DNA of 64,000 bases from Mucilaginibacter gossypii (GCF_900100945.1 NZ_FNCG01000022.1:16150-80149); one strand, 5' to 3'; numbered from the stretch's first letter, positions 33,465 through 43,166 are shown. The notes: generated by a model from the letters alone, not told the origin. Program-made: numbers and translations.

Positions 33465-35423
33465 TTAATTTTTTACTTCATAACCATTATTGCTCCTATC
33501 CACATCCGGGTAGATCTTTTCAGGATCGATAACTACTTTGGCGACAGCTGCTTTTTTATCACCGGTAAAGGAATAAACGCTGCTATACTCCCAAATCTCA
33601 GCCGGGAATTCACGATGCTCTTTTGAGCCATCAGCATAAGTTATTTCAACAACCAAAGGCATGGCTGCTTTGTTCATATTTTCGACTGTAATAATAGGCT
33701 GGGAACCCGCCTTACTTTCTACTTTAACAATTTTTTGATCGAGGCGATAGTTTTCGAGGAACATCGATTTCCAAAACCAGGTTAGGTCTTCGCCGGCCGA
33801 ACTATCCATACTCCTAAAAAAGTCCCATGGGGTTGGGTGTTTATAGGCCCAATCACGGATATATTTTCTGAAAGCACGATCAAAACGCTCCGTGCCTAAA
33901 ATTTGGTTACGCAAAAGTGCTAACGAATAAGCCACTTTTTGATATTGCAACGGATATACCTGGTTGCCGGGTAAAGCATCAGGACGGGTAACAATAGGCA
34001 ATAGCTTTTCCGCAAACAGGGAATCAAGCGGACTATCGATCTCTACATAACCTATAAACTCACCTTTATTGAAAGCTTTGGTAGCAATTTTGTCAATGAA
34101 CATATTAAACCCTTCGTCCATCCATGCGTATTTACGTTCATTGCTGCCCACTACCATCGGGAACCAGGTATGGCCCAGCTCATGGTTTACTACTGCAAAA
34201 TACATATTGCCGGTATCTTTTGCCGAGCAAAAAACCATGCCGGGGTACTCCATACCATCCAGGTTTGAAGCAACGTTAACCGCTTTGTTATAAGGGTATG
34301 GGAACCATTTTTCGGAAAAATGCTGCAAGGTAAATTTGATATACTCCGACGAGCGTTTCCAGCTACCTTGTTTCTCTGATTCTACCGGGTATACCGAGCT
34401 ACCCATTACCCGCCTGCCATCGGCAAGTTTAAAACTCAAGCCTTCCCAAACAAATGAGCGCGAGGCCGTCCACGCGAAATCCCTTGCATTATCCAGTTTA
34501 AATTTCCACGTACAGGTAGCTTTTGCAGGCCTTGATGAAGGGTCGGTTACTTCTTTTGCTGTACGAATCTGCACCGGCACATCACTTTGTTTGGCAGCCT
34601 GCCAGCGCTTGAGTGCGGTTGGTGTTAGTACTTCTTCAGGATTGAGCAGATCTCCAGAGCTTTCCACAATAAGTCCCGATGGCACTGTGATATTAACCCT
34701 GAAATTACCATACTCCAGGTAAAACTCACCGTTACCTAAGTACGGCAGCGTGTTCCATCCTTCTACATCATCCAAAACACACATCCTGGGGTACCATTGT
34801 GCTACAGCATAAATATTGCCATTTTTTGTTGGAAGGATATCGGTGCGGTTAACCAGGAAATCAGCATTTTTATAATTGACCGGGAAGTTGTACCTGTACC
34901 GGATACTAAAGGTTATGGCCTGCCCGCTTAACAGCGGCTGTGCCAGCTCAAGCTGCATCCGGGTATCATAAATATGATATTTAATGTTTCCAACTTTGTT
35001 TCCGGCAAGCTGCACGCCTTCTACCTGGTATCCGCCATCAGGAGTAGTTTTTTCAGGATCCTGGTAAAGAAATAGCTTGGATTGAATCCCCCGCGAATCT
35101 TTTTTGAACACATTTTGTTCCAGTTGCAACCACAGTGCCGAAAGGGCTTTGGGGCTATTATTGGTATAAGTAATTGTAGCTGTACCGGTTATGACGTTGG
35201 TTTTATCATCAAGCGCTACATCAATTACATAATCGGCCTTGTTTTGCCAGTAGGCAGGGCCAGGTTCACCGGCAGCGGTACGATATGAGTTGCCCGGAGG
35301 TAATAAGGGTTGTGCCGGGAATAAATCTGAAGGACGATACTTAGTTTGGGCTGAAGAGATATCGGTTGCTAATAAACACAGGGAAACGATAATTAGCTTT
35401 ATGTTTTGTAGGGGTCTTAACAT
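33465..35423 (-). CDS. M1 family metallopeptidase (aminopeptidase)
   Basis: A 652-residue exported zinc peptidase with a signal peptide (about residues 1-25, LIIVSLCLLATDISSAQ). The zinc site is HELGH with the third-ligand Glu in WMDEGFN, exactly 18 residues after the second His. The exopeptidase motif is the variant GMEYPGMVF rather than GAMEN. An N-terminal saddle domain (VIDVALDDKTNVITGTATIT) precedes the catalytic domain. Members of this exported subgroup cut peptides in the periplasm. It is monocistronic. Confidence 0.93.
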   Translation of the reverse strand: MLRPLQNIKLIIVSLCLLATDISSAQTKYRPSDLFPAQPLLPPGNSYRTAAGEPGPAYWQNKADYVIDVALDDKTNVITGTATITYTNNSPKALSALWLQLEQNVFKKDSRGIQSKLFLYQDPEKTTPDGGYQVEGVQLAGNKVGNIKYHIYDTRMQLELAQPLLSGQAITFSIRYRYNFPVNYKNADFLVNRTDILPTKNGNIYAVAQWYPRMCVLDDVEGWNTLPYLGNGEFYLEYGNFRVNITVPSGLIVESSGDLLNPEEVLTPTALKRWQAAKQSDVPVQIRTAKEVTDPSSRPAKATCTWKFKLDNARDFAWTASRSFVWEGLSFKLADGRRVMGSSVYPVESEKQGSWKRSSEYIKFTLQHFSEKWFPYPYNKAVNVASNLDGMEYPGMVFCSAKDTGNMYFAVVNHELGHTWFPMVVGSNERKYAWMDEGFNMFIDKIATKAFNKGEFIGYVEIDSPLDSLFAEKLLPIVTRPDALPGNQVYPLQYQKVAYSLALLRNQILGTERFDRAFRKYIRDWAYKHPTPWDFFRSMDSSAGEDLTWFWKSMFLENYRLDQKIVKVESKAGSQPIITVENMNKAAMPLVVEITYADGSKEHREFPAEIWEYSSVYSFTGDKKAAVAKVVIDPEKIYPDVDRSNNGYEVKN

Positions 35424-35581
35424 ATTAATAATTTAATAAACGGAGATTTGAAATTTTTACAGCTCAATATAATAAAAGTTGATGATCTGTAAAACGTGTT
35501 TTGTAGAGGCACATCACATGCGGCTCCCATAGGACAAACAGTATCAGGACAAGTCACGGAGAAAACTGCTACTACTCTACA

Positions 35582-35626
35582 GGCACAAGTGAGCATGTAC
35601 ACTGGCCATCGCTCAACACTTGCGCC
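35582..35626. repeat. Imperfect palindrome with GGCGCAAGTG core
   Basis: GGCACAAGTG-AGC pairs with GCT-CAACACTTGCGCC across a 16-base spacer. The CAACACTTGCGCCA part also occurs at 11527-11540, and inverted with one change at 11391-11404. The rest of the 239-base gap 35424-35662 shows no gene. Confidence 0.5.
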
Positions 35627-35662
35627 AATAATGAACTACTTATTTTCATTTTTCTGGATTTT

Positions 35663-36928
35663 TCACTCCCCGCCCAAAACTTCCATAACCGCCTGCGCCT
35701 TCAACAAACATTCTTCATATTCATTTTCGGCGATAGCGTGATAAGTTATAGCTCCACCTGCGTGAAACGAAAGGTATTTATTGGAGGAATTATAAAGCAA
35801 TGAACGGATCACTACGTTAAAATCAAAATCATCATCCGGACTGAAATAGCCTATTGCACCTGAGTATACGCCACGCTTACTGCGCTCATATCGCTCCATT
35901 AACTGCATACAGCTAACTTTCGGGGCACCTGTCATGCTGCCCATCGGGAAAGTGTTTTTGATGGCCTGTACGTTTAAAAGGCTGTCCTTTATTTCACAAA
36001 CCACCGTAGAGATCATCTGGTGCACCTGCTTAAAGCTGTAGATACCAAAAAGTTCTTCGGTTTTAACCGTGCCGGGTTTAGCCGATCTGGTTAAATCATT
36101 TCTTACCAGGTCAACAACCATTACGTTTTCCTGCAGTTCTTTGGGATGGCTGCGCAGGCTCTGTTTAGCCTGTTCATCGGCTTCAATATCATCCATCCTT
36201 TTAGCCGTACCTTTTATGGGTTGCGAAATGAGTTTACTTCCCCGTTTAGCCAAAAATCGTTCGGGCGAGGCGCCGAGAATATAATTCCCATTCCATTTAA
36301 AAAAAGTGGAGAACGGATTGGGCGAAACTTCGTTCAGTCTCGTAAAAATCTCCAGCGGATCAAGAAGTACATCCTCTGCAAAAAATTCCTGGCAAAAGTT
36401 AGTGACATAAATATCGCCCTGGGTAATGTGCTCTTTTATTTTGTTTACCGTGTCAATGTATTCCTGCCTGCTGAAGCGTGGGGATAGGTTGATATTAGCC
36501 TGCTGTACAGGTTCAATTAAACCCTGCTCAATGATTGATCTTACGACAAGTTCGGGATTATCTGAAATAATTTCAGCCTCCTCCCCCCTTATCAAAATCA
36601 GATGCTGAGGAACAAAGAAATACAGGTCTGGAAATTCTAAACCATCGGGATTGGTGGATGTAAGCGCTTCAATTTCATTTTTGAGGTCATAGCCCAGGAA
36701 ACCCGTCATCCATCCGGGGTTACTTTTCCTGAACTCATCAAGCTTATCAAAAGCATTACCGGCGTTAGCATTCAGAGAGGTACGGGAGCCGACCGCTATC
36801 AGCGTATCAAATTTGGAATAGGGATCATTAAATCCGTTCGAATCAAGATAACACAGTGTGTCAAAAGTTGCAGCCCATTGCAACGCCTTTATTCTGAATC
36901 CCGGCAGATCATTAACCTGTACTATCAC
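35663..36928 (-). CDS. pabB: Aminodeoxychorismate synthase component I (chorismate-binding)
   Basis: Makes 4-amino-4-deoxychorismate for folate synthesis. The 421-residue chorismate-binding protein carries SQPIKGTAKRMDD; the PIKGT lysine distinguishes PabB from anthranilate synthase (PIAGT). Other family blocks are HPKELQENVMVVDLVRNDLT, FPMGSMTGAPK and GVYSGAIGYFSPDDDFDFNV. No glutamine amidotransferase (pabA) is adjacent. A class IV aminotransferase at 49858 may be the pabC lyase. It lies downstream of purA beyond a terminator. Confidence 0.9.
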   Translation of the reverse strand: MIVQVNDLPGFRIKALQWAATFDTLCYLDSNGFNDPYSKFDTLIAVGSRTSLNANAGNAFDKLDEFRKSNPGWMTGFLGYDLKNEIEALTSTNPDGLEFPDLYFFVPQHLILIRGEEAEIISDNPELVVRSIIEQGLIEPVQQANINLSPRFSRQEYIDTVNKIKEHITQGDIYVTNFCQEFFAEDVLLDPLEIFTRLNEVSPNPFSTFFKWNGNYILGASPERFLAKRGSKLISQPIKGTAKRMDDIEADEQAKQSLRSHPKELQENVMVVDLVRNDLTRSAKPGTVKTEELFGIYSFKQVHQMISTVVCEIKDSLLNVQAIKNTFPMGSMTGAPKVSCMQLMERYERSKRGVYSGAIGYFSPDDDFDFNVVIRSLLYNSSNKYLSFHAGGAITYHAIAENEYEECLLKAQAVMEVLGGE

Positions 36929-36952
36929 CCTGCAAAAATAACCAAGTAAATG

Positions 36953-36978
36953 AAAAAGGCCGGGATGCCCGGCCTTTT
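36953..36978 (-). terminator. Rho-independent terminator after purA
   Basis: AAAAAGGCCGGG-AT-GCCCGGCCTTTT: a GC-rich stem with a short loop and, on the minus strand, a T-run after the stem. It lies between the purA stop and the pabB start. Confidence 0.8.
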
Positions 36979-37018
36979 ATTCTTATTATTAACCCTAATT
37001 AATATAGGGGATAACCTA

Positions 37019-38296
37019 TTAATGTAATGTTAAAGTCTGCTTCCTGTCCGGACCTACAGATAAATATTTCACTGGTACGCCAAGTTCGGCCTCAAGATAA
37101 TCAATGTATGATTGCAGCTTAGCCGGGATCTCAGACAGTTCGGTAATACCAGTCAAGTCTTCGTTCCAGCCATTAATTTCCTTGTAAACCGGCTCTGGTT
37201 TAACTGAGCAAATATCGTAAGGCATATAATCAATCTGCTCGCCCAGGTAGTTATAATGAGTAGCAGCATAAATTTTATCGAAACCGCTTAATACATCAGC
37301 CTTGGTCATTACCAGTTGAGTAACGCCATTAAGCATAATAGCGTATTTTAAAGCAGGAAGATCGATCCAGCCGGTACGACGTGGCCTGCCTGTAGTAGCA
37401 CCAAACTCATGGCCTACTTTGCGTAGTTCCTCACCTGTTTCGTTTTCCAGTTCGGTTGGGAACGGACCGCCACCTACACGGGTGCAATAAGCTTTGAAAA
37501 TACCTATTACTTCGCCAATTTGCTGTGGGGCAATACCTAAACCTGTGCAAGCGCCGGCAGCGGTAGTATTTGATGAAGTTACAAACGGATATGAACCAAA
37601 ATCAATATCAAGCATAGCGCCCTGAGCACCTTCTGCTAAAACTTTTTTGCCTTCTTTAATATAGTTGTTAACCAAATGTTCAGAATCAACAAGCGGGAAT
37701 TGGCGTAAAACATCGAGAGCTTCAAAAAACAATGTTTCGCGTTCTGAAAAATCTGCTACCTCGCCGTAAAGCTGCTGCAGCATTGATACGTGTTTATCAA
37801 CCAGCTTCTGATAACGCTCCTTAAAATCGGGCAGGGTGATATCACCAATACGTAAACCGTTACGACCGGTTTTATCCATATAAGTTGGACCAATACCTTT
37901 TAAAGTTGAACCAATTTTGCCTTCACCCATCTTTTTTTCATTAGCGGCATCAAGCAACTGGTGAGTTGGTAATATCAGGTGTGCTTTTTTAGCAATTAAA
38001 AGATTCTTTTTGGCCAACAGGTCATGCCCCGCATCTTTTAATTTATCCAGTTCTTTTTTCAGGGTGATAGGATCAATCACCACACCATTACCAATAAGGT
38101 TCATGGTGTTTTCAAAAAATATACCTGAAGGAATGGTGTTTAAAACAAACTTTTTACCGTCAAACTCTAAAGTATGACCTGCATTTGGTCCGCCCTGGAA
38201 ACGTGCAATCAGGTCGTAACCTGCGCTAAGCACATCAACAATTTTTCCTTTTCCTTCATCGCCCCACTGGAGGCCTAATAATACGTCAACAGCCAT
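37019..38296 (-). CDS. purA: Adenylosuccinate synthase
   Basis: GTP-dependent conversion of IMP and aspartate to adenylosuccinate, the first AMP-specific purine step. The 425-residue protein has the N-terminal loop LGLQWGDEGKGKIVD, then FQGGPNAGHT, IGSTLKGIGPTYMDK and GAQGAMLDIDFGSYPFVTSS. The C-terminal blocks are TGRPRRTGWID and the final SVGPDRKQTL. It follows the fur-like gene by 46 bases on the same strand, an operon likely shared with the upstream rsh gene. A terminator ends the unit. Confidence 0.97.
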   Translation of the reverse strand: MAVDVLLGLQWGDEGKGKIVDVLSAGYDLIARFQGGPNAGHTLEFDGKKFVLNTIPSGIFFENTMNLIGNGVVIDPITLKKELDKLKDAGHDLLAKKNLLIAKKAHLILPTHQLLDAANEKKMGEGKIGSTLKGIGPTYMDKTGRNGLRIGDITLPDFKERYQKLVDKHVSMLQQLYGEVADFSERETLFFEALDVLRQFPLVDSEHLVNNYIKEGKKVLAEGAQGAMLDIDFGSYPFVTSSNTTAAGACTGLGIAPQQIGEVIGIFKAYCTRVGGGPFPTELENETGEELRKVGHEFGATTGRPRRTGWIDLPALKYAIMLNGVTQLVMTKADVLSGFDKIYAATHYNYLGEQIDYMPYDICSVKPEPVYKEINGWNEDLTGITELSEIPAKLQSYIDYLEAELGVPVKYLSVGPDRKQTLTLH

Positions 38297-38342
38297 TAAT
38301 TTATCGTAAGTTCAAGAATATGTGTTATGAAAGGGGGCAAAG

Positions 38343-38810
38343 TTAAATTTTTCTGTCACAAAAACCCTCTCTTAATTTGGCACAATTACCATAAAGATTT
38401 AAAGAGTGGTGTTTGATGTCAAATTTTAATATATCGCCCATCATACTCTGGATCTGCTGGATGCGCGGATCGCAAAACTCAACCACTTTACCACAGTCGA
38501 TGCAAATGATATGGTCGTGCTGTTTGTAGCCGTATGATTTTTCGAACTGGGCCATGTTTTTACCAAACTGGTGTTTAGTGACCAGATCGCACGAAACCAA
38601 CAGCTCAAGCGTATTGTAAACCGTTGCACGGCTTACACGATATTTTTTATTTTTCATGTGGATGTACAACGACTCCACATCAAAGTGATCTGTACGGGAA
38701 TATATCTCTTCGAGTATAGCAAAACGTTCAGGGGTTTTCCTGAGGTTTTTATTTTCGAGGTAGGCCTCAAAAATTTTTTTAACCATTGGTATGGTATCCT
38801 GCTGTGACAT
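38343..38810 (-). CDS. Fur-family transcriptional regulator (upstream of purA)
   Basis: A 155-residue Fur/PerR-type repressor. The winged helix has LRKTPERFAILEEIYSRTDH and RVSRATVYNTLELLVSCDLV. The metal region has YKQHDHIICIDCGKVVEF, then CDPRIQQI, HHSLNLYGNCAKL and a final FCDRKI. The Cys pattern suggests a structural zinc plus a regulatory metal site. Which metal (Fe, Mn or peroxide sensing) cannot be read. It sits directly upstream of purA, a linkage I recall from other Sphingobacteria. Confidence 0.9.
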   Translation of the reverse strand: MSQQDTIPMVKKIFEAYLENKNLRKTPERFAILEEIYSRTDHFDVESLYIHMKNKKYRVSRATVYNTLELLVSCDLVTKHQFGKNMAQFEKSYGYKQHDHIICIDCGKVVEFCDPRIQQIQSMMGDILKFDIKHHSLNLYGNCAKLREGFCDRKI

Positions 38811-38866
38811 AATGATGTATTAACGGGGCAAAGTTATTAATAAATTATGGATTAGAGAGACAAGAG

Positions 38867-38954
38867 GTCAAGAGTCAAGAATCAAGATTGGTGAATTCTG
38901 TCTTGCCTCATAATTCTTAATTTCCTGCTTCTTTCTTGCTTCTTGACTCTTGAC
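38867..38954. repeat. GTCAAGAGTCAAGAA inverted repeat
   Basis: GTCAAGAGTCAAGAA (38867-38881) and TTCTTGACTCTTGAC (38940-38954) are an exact 15-base inverted pair within the rsh-fur gap. The intervening sequence holds further TCTTGCT/AATTCTT words. It is a low-complexity non-coding repeat. Confidence 0.65.
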
Positions 38955-38969
38955 TTCCTGCTTCTATCC

Positions 38970-41192
38970 TCACGATGCTTTTTCAATTGCCGAATCAAAA
39001 CGGTTAACCGCGGTTACGCCTTTTACTTGTTTTAGGTTTTTAATCAGGGTATCAAGGTGACTGGTGTCATTCACATACAACATCAGCGAGCCTTCAAATA
39101 TACCATTATCACTATCAACAGTGATAGATCTGATGTTTATTTTAAAATCATTTGATATTACGGTGGTAAGCTTATTGATCAGCCCTACCTCATCAATACC
39201 GGTAATACGCAAACCGGTAAGAAAAGCAAGCTCCTGCTGATTTGTCCAGCGGGCTTTTACTATCCTATAGCCGTAGTTGGCCATGAGCTTAGCCGCATTG
39301 GGGCAATTGGTACGGTGGATCTTGATACCGTCGCTTACGGTAACAAAACCAAAAACATCATCGCCGGGGATAGGGTTACAACAATTGGCCAGCTTATAAT
39401 CTATTTTTTGCATATCCTCGCCAATAAGCAGGATATCGCTGTCTTTAGCCTTGATATTTTTGATGAGGTTTTGAACCTGCTCCTGGTCAATTTTATCCTG
39501 CGGCTTATTATCAATCACTTTTTCGGATGCCTGGTACTCTTTCAGGTCCTTCATATCAATAATGCCCTTGGCAACATTGTAAAAAAGATCCTGAGTGGCC
39601 TGCAGCTTGAAAAAGTAGCTGATCTTTTGCAGGTTTTCGGAATTGTAAGTGATCTTAAGCGATTTCATTTTACGCTCCAGGATCTCTTTACCATCCTCGG
39701 CAATTTTGCGTTTCTCCTCTTTTAAAGCCGACTTGATTTTAGCCTTAGCCTTAGCGGTAACCACAAAGTTAAGCCAGTCTTCCTTAGGTGTTTGTTTGCC
39801 CGAGGTAATGATCTCTACCTGGTCGCCGTTCTGGAGCTTGTAGCTTAGCGGCACCAACTTATGGTTTACCTTGGCACCTATACAGCTTGCGCCTACGTCG
39901 GTATGGATCTCGAAGGCAAAATCAAGCGCTGTAGCATTTAAAGGCAACTGGATCAGCGCTCCTTTTGGCGTAAAAATGAAGATCTCATCGCTGAAGAGGT
40001 TCATCTTAAAATCATCGATGAAGTCGAGCGCGTTGGTATCGGGATTTTTGAGCATTTCGCGCACTTTATGTACCCATTGGTCAAGGCCGCTGTCGGTGCT
40101 GGCTTCCTTGTATTTCCAGTGTGCAGCAAAACCTTTTTCGGCAATTTCGTTCATGCGCTTGGTACGGATCTGTACTTCAACCCACTGCCCCCGAGGGCCC
40201 ATTACCGTGGTATGCAATGACTCATAACCGTTGGCCTTGGGCGATGAAATCCAGTCGCGCAGCCTGTCCGGGTTTGGACGGTACTGGTCGGTTACTATAG
40301 AGTAGGCTTTCCAGCAATCAGCCTTTTCATGTTCAGGGGCGCTATCCAATATAATCCGGATGGCGAAAAGATCATATACCTCTTCAAAAGGTATCGATTT
40401 CTTTTTCATCTTATTCCAGATGGAGTGGATAGATTTCGGTCGCCCGAATATATCGGCCTCAAGCCCCTGGCTTTGTAATGATTTATTTATTGGCTCGATA
40501 AAATCACGGATAAAACGCTCGCGTTCGGCCTTTTTCTCGTTCAGTTTATTTTTGATGAACTGGTAAGTTTCACGTTCCATATATTTCATGGAAAGGTCTT
40601 CCAGCTCAGATTTTATGGCATACAAGCCCAGGCGGTGTGCCAGGGGCGCATACAGGTAAACCGTTTCTGATGATAACTTAAGCTGCTTGTCCCTGGGCAT
40701 AAACTCCATGGTACGCATGTTATGCAGCCTGTCGGCAAGCTTAATCAATATCACCCTTACGTCGTCGGCAAGGGTAAGCAGCATTTTACGGAAGTTTTCG
40801 GCCTGCAATGAGCTGTTGGTATCAAATACGCCTGATATTTTGGTAAGGCCGTCAATAATTTTGGCCACCTTTTTACCAAATTCCATCTCAATTTCATCAA
40901 GCGTCATGTTGGTATCTTCAACCACATCATGCAGCAGGGCGCACACTATTGAGGTGGTACCCAGGCCAATTTCTTCGGCGGCTATCTGGGCAACAGCAAT
41001 AGGGTGATATATATAGGGTTCGCCGCTTTTACGGCGCATATCCTTATGGCTTTCAAGCGCCATATCAAATGCCTTGCGTATCATGCGTTTATCGCCCTTT
41101 TGCAGGGTTGATTTACAGGCACGCAACAAAGCACGGTATCTTTTTAGTATCTCGTTCTTCTCGGCTTCCAGGTCTATCACTAAGTCTTTCAT
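38970..41192 (-). CDS. Bifunctional (p)ppGpp synthetase/hydrolase
   Basis: The long RSH protein (740 residues from the ATG at 41192; the extra eight codons upstream would need a TTG start). The HD hydrolase domain has YIYHPIAVAQIAAEE and LLHDVVEDTN. The synthetase domain has GYESLHTTVMGP and QWVEVQIRTKRMNEIAEKG, then AAHWKYKE. A TGS domain follows (FIFTPKGALIQLPLNATALD), and an ACT domain ends the protein (GLRITGIDEVGLINKLTTVI). With HDVVEDT intact it probably both makes and degrades the alarmone. It heads the minus-strand rsh-fur-purA set. Confidence 0.94.
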   Translation of the reverse strand: MKDLVIDLEAEKNEILKRYRALLRACKSTLQKGDKRMIRKAFDMALESHKDMRRKSGEPYIYHPIAVAQIAAEEIGLGTTSIVCALLHDVVEDTNMTLDEIEMEFGKKVAKIIDGLTKISGVFDTNSSLQAENFRKMLLTLADDVRVILIKLADRLHNMRTMEFMPRDKQLKLSSETVYLYAPLAHRLGLYAIKSELEDLSMKYMERETYQFIKNKLNEKKAERERFIRDFIEPINKSLQSQGLEADIFGRPKSIHSIWNKMKKKSIPFEEVYDLFAIRIILDSAPEHEKADCWKAYSIVTDQYRPNPDRLRDWISSPKANGYESLHTTVMGPRGQWVEVQIRTKRMNEIAEKGFAAHWKYKEASTDSGLDQWVHKVREMLKNPDTNALDFIDDFKMNLFSDEIFIFTPKGALIQLPLNATALDFAFEIHTDVGASCIGAKVNHKLVPLSYKLQNGDQVEIITSGKQTPKEDWLNFVVTAKAKAKIKSALKEEKRKIAEDGKEILERKMKSLKITYNSENLQKISYFFKLQATQDLFYNVAKGIIDMKDLKEYQASEKVIDNKPQDKIDQEQVQNLIKNIKAKDSDILLIGEDMQKIDYKLANCCNPIPGDDVFGFVTVSDGIKIHRTNCPNAAKLMANYGYRIVKARWTNQQELAFLTGLRITGIDEVGLINKLTTVISNDFKINIRSITVDSDNGIFEGSLMLYVNDTSHLDTLIKNLKQVKGVTAVNRFDSAIEKAS

Positions 41193-41279
41193 GTACGGGG
41201 TATTAGCGGTATTCAATCATAAACATGCAGCAAATAAATATTATTGCAGGTATTAGTAAAATACCAAAAAAAATTACAT

Positions 41280-41287
41280 TATTTTTG
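41280..41287 (+). promoter_or_regulatory. -7 box upstream of the DUF4294 gene
   Basis: TATTTTTG matches TAnnTTTG and lies 14 bases before the ATG at 41302. Confidence 0.5.
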
Positions 41288-41301
41288 TATTAAGTAAAAA
41301 T

Positions 41302-41916
41302 ATGAAATTTATTGGTTTTACGCTGCTGTTATGTTGCTTAATGGGTGCTGCAAAGGCCCAAACAGCTACGCCTGCACCCGTAACTCTTGGCAAAAATGAT
41401 ACCATCAAAACAGCGATGACCAACCTTGACGGTGAGCTTGTGCCATGGATAGTTGAGCCGGAGGTTAGAATTGTAGATACCCGTATTTTTGCGAGCGAGG
41501 CCGATAGGCTAAACTACCGTCGTTTGCGTTATAATGTAATGAAAGTACTGCCTTACGCACGTTTTGCAGGGCAAAGGTACCGCCAGTTACAACGCGACCT
41601 TGCCGTTACCGCCGACAGGAAAAAACAAAAAGAACTCGTAAGCACCTGCGAGGGTGAAATAAAAAACCTGTTCAATAAAGAGATCAAAAACCTGACAATT
41701 AGTCAGGGCGAAGTTTTAATTAAGCTTATTGACCGCGAAACCGGGCAAACCAGCTTTGCTATGGTTAAAGAATTAAAAGGCGGCTTTAAGGCTTTCATGT
41801 TCCAGTCGGTAGCCAGCATATTTGGTCATAATCTCAAAGAAACCTACGACCCTGAAGAACAGAAGGATATCGAGGCCATATTAAATCAGGCCGGATATAA
41901 TTCATACAGCAATTAG
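41302..41916 (+). CDS. Exported DUF4294 protein
   Basis: A 204-residue secreted protein. Signal peptide about residues 1-19 (FTLLLCCLMGAAKAQ). The mature part matches DUF4294: DGELVPWIVEPEVRIVDTRI, then DRLNYRRLRYNVMKVLPYA, QRYRQLQRDLAV and LTISQGEVLIKLIDRETGQT. It ends in FGHNLKETYDP. This family is confined to Bacteroidota and has no known role. It is followed after four bases by glutathione peroxidase and then bshB1, suggesting a co-transcribed envelope/redox unit. Confidence 0.85.
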   Translation: MKFIGFTLLLCCLMGAAKAQTATPAPVTLGKNDTIKTAMTNLDGELVPWIVEPEVRIVDTRIFASEADRLNYRRLRYNVMKVLPYARFAGQRYRQLQRDLAVTADRKKQKELVSTCEGEIKNLFNKEIKNLTISQGEVLIKLIDRETGQTSFAMVKELKGGFKAFMFQSVASIFGHNLKETYDPEEQKDIEAILNQAGYNSYSN

Positions 41917-41920
41917 TTTA

Positions 41921-42427
41921 ATGGATAACAAAAGCATTTACCGGTTTAACGTTAAAAAGTTAAACGGTGAAGAGATCAGTCTTTCCGAATATAAAAACAA
42001 AGTTCTTTTAATTGTAAACACGGCATCACAGTGCGGTTTTACACCTCAGCTAAAAGAATTGGCAGCTTTAAAAACTGAGCTTGCCGGCAAGGACTTTGAA
42101 ATTCTTGCATTCCCTTCAAATGATTTTGGCGGCCAGGAACCTTTAGACGGTGAGGCTATTGCCGTTTTTTGTGAAGCCAATGGAGCAAATTATCCCATAT
42201 TTGAAAAAATAAGGGTACGCGGCCCCTATGCCGACCCTTTGTATCAATTTTTTGCCGATAAAAAGGAGAATGGCAATGTGCGGTCGGTTCCGCGCTGGAA
42301 TTTTCATAAATTTTTGATTGATAAGAATGGGCATGTAGTTGATTTTTACTACCCTTTCACCAAACCAAACTCCTCAAAAATCAGGCGAAAGATTGACCGC
42401 CTGCTGACAGCGGCGTCTAACCAATGA
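41921..42427 (+). CDS. Glutathione peroxidase-family thiol peroxidase
   Basis: A 168-residue cytoplasmic peroxidase. The active-site block is NTASQCGFTPQLKEL, with cysteine rather than selenocysteine. Others are FEILAFPSNDFGGQEPLDG and the catalytic Trp/Asn region SVPRWNFHKFLIDKNGH. The second cysteine, in AVFCEANGA, could make it a thioredoxin-type two-Cys enzyme. The name is by family: the organism seems to use bacillithiol (bshB1 follows), so the real reductant may be thioredoxin or bacillithiol. Confidence 0.93.
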   Translation: MDNKSIYRFNVKKLNGEEISLSEYKNKVLLIVNTASQCGFTPQLKELAALKTELAGKDFEILAFPSNDFGGQEPLDGEAIAVFCEANGANYPIFEKIRVRGPYADPLYQFFADKKENGNVRSVPRWNFHKFLIDKNGHVVDFYYPFTKPNSSKIRRKIDRLLTAASNQ

Positions 42428-42429
42428 AT

Positions 42430-42437
42430 TACTTTTG
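42430..42437 (+). promoter_or_regulatory. -7 box immediately before bshB1
   Basis: TACTTTTG matches TAnnTTTG and ends three bases before the bshB1 ATG, in the gap after glutathione peroxidase. If used, the message would start inside or at the first codon. Confidence 0.4.
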
Positions 42438-42440
42438 CGC

Positions 42441-43166
42441 ATGCTTAAATTAGATATATTAGTTTTATCGGTACATCCTGATGATGCTGAATTAGGTTGC
42501 TCAGGTACAATTTTAAAACATATAGCCCTTGGCTACAAAGTTGGTATTGTTGACCTTACCCGTGGCGAACTGGGCACCCGCGGCTCGGCCGAGATCCGTA
42601 AACAGGAAGCTGCCGCCGCCGCCGAAATATTAGGTTTAGCCGTACGTGAAAACCTTGGCCTGCCCGATGCCTTTTTTGAAAATACCCGCGAACACCAGGT
42701 AAAGGTTATTGAAGCCATCCGCAAATTTCGCCCCTCCATCGTAATAACCAATGCTTACCATGACCGCCATCCCGATCATGGCCGGGCAAATGAACTTGTT
42801 GAAGCCTCGGCATTTTTAGCGGGCCTTCGCAAAATAGAAACATTTGATATTGATGGCACACCACAAGAGGCCTGGCGGCCAGACATGGTGCTGCATTTTA
42901 TACAGGATAATTATATTACCCCTGATATATTAATTGATGTAACCGAACATTGGGATAAAAAGATAGAGAGTATTAATGCTTACGGATCGCAATTTTATAA
43001 CCCAAGCTGGGAAGAAGAACCTCAAACCTATATTTCAACATCCAATTTTATTGAAATAGTAACCGGCCGGGCACGCGAGTTTGGTAAAAGCATCCAGGTT
43101 AAATACGCCGAGGGCTTTACGAGCAGAAAAATTTTAGGAGTAGATAATTTATTTAACCTTAAATAA
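42441..43166 (+). CDS. bshB1: Bacillithiol biosynthesis deacetylase BshB1
   Basis: Zinc-dependent LmbE-family enzyme that removes the acetyl group from GlcNAc-malate during bacillithiol synthesis. About 241 residues from the ATG at 42441; a TTG at 42435 would add two. The metal site is VHPDDAELGCSG plus the distal HDRHPDHGRA. The family-specific loop is LTRGELGTRGSAEIRKQEA. The gene follows glutathione peroxidase by 13 bases. It strongly suggests the cell makes bacillithiol. Confidence 0.93.
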   Translation: MLKLDILVLSVHPDDAELGCSGTILKHIALGYKVGIVDLTRGELGTRGSAEIRKQEAAAAAEILGLAVRENLGLPDAFFENTREHQVKVIEAIRKFRPSIVITNAYHDRHPDHGRANELVEASAFLAGLRKIETFDIDGTPQEAWRPDMVLHFIQDNYITPDILIDVTEHWDKKIESINAYGSQFYNPSWEEEPQTYISTSNFIEIVTGRAREFGKSIQVKYAEGFTSRKILGVDNLFNLK

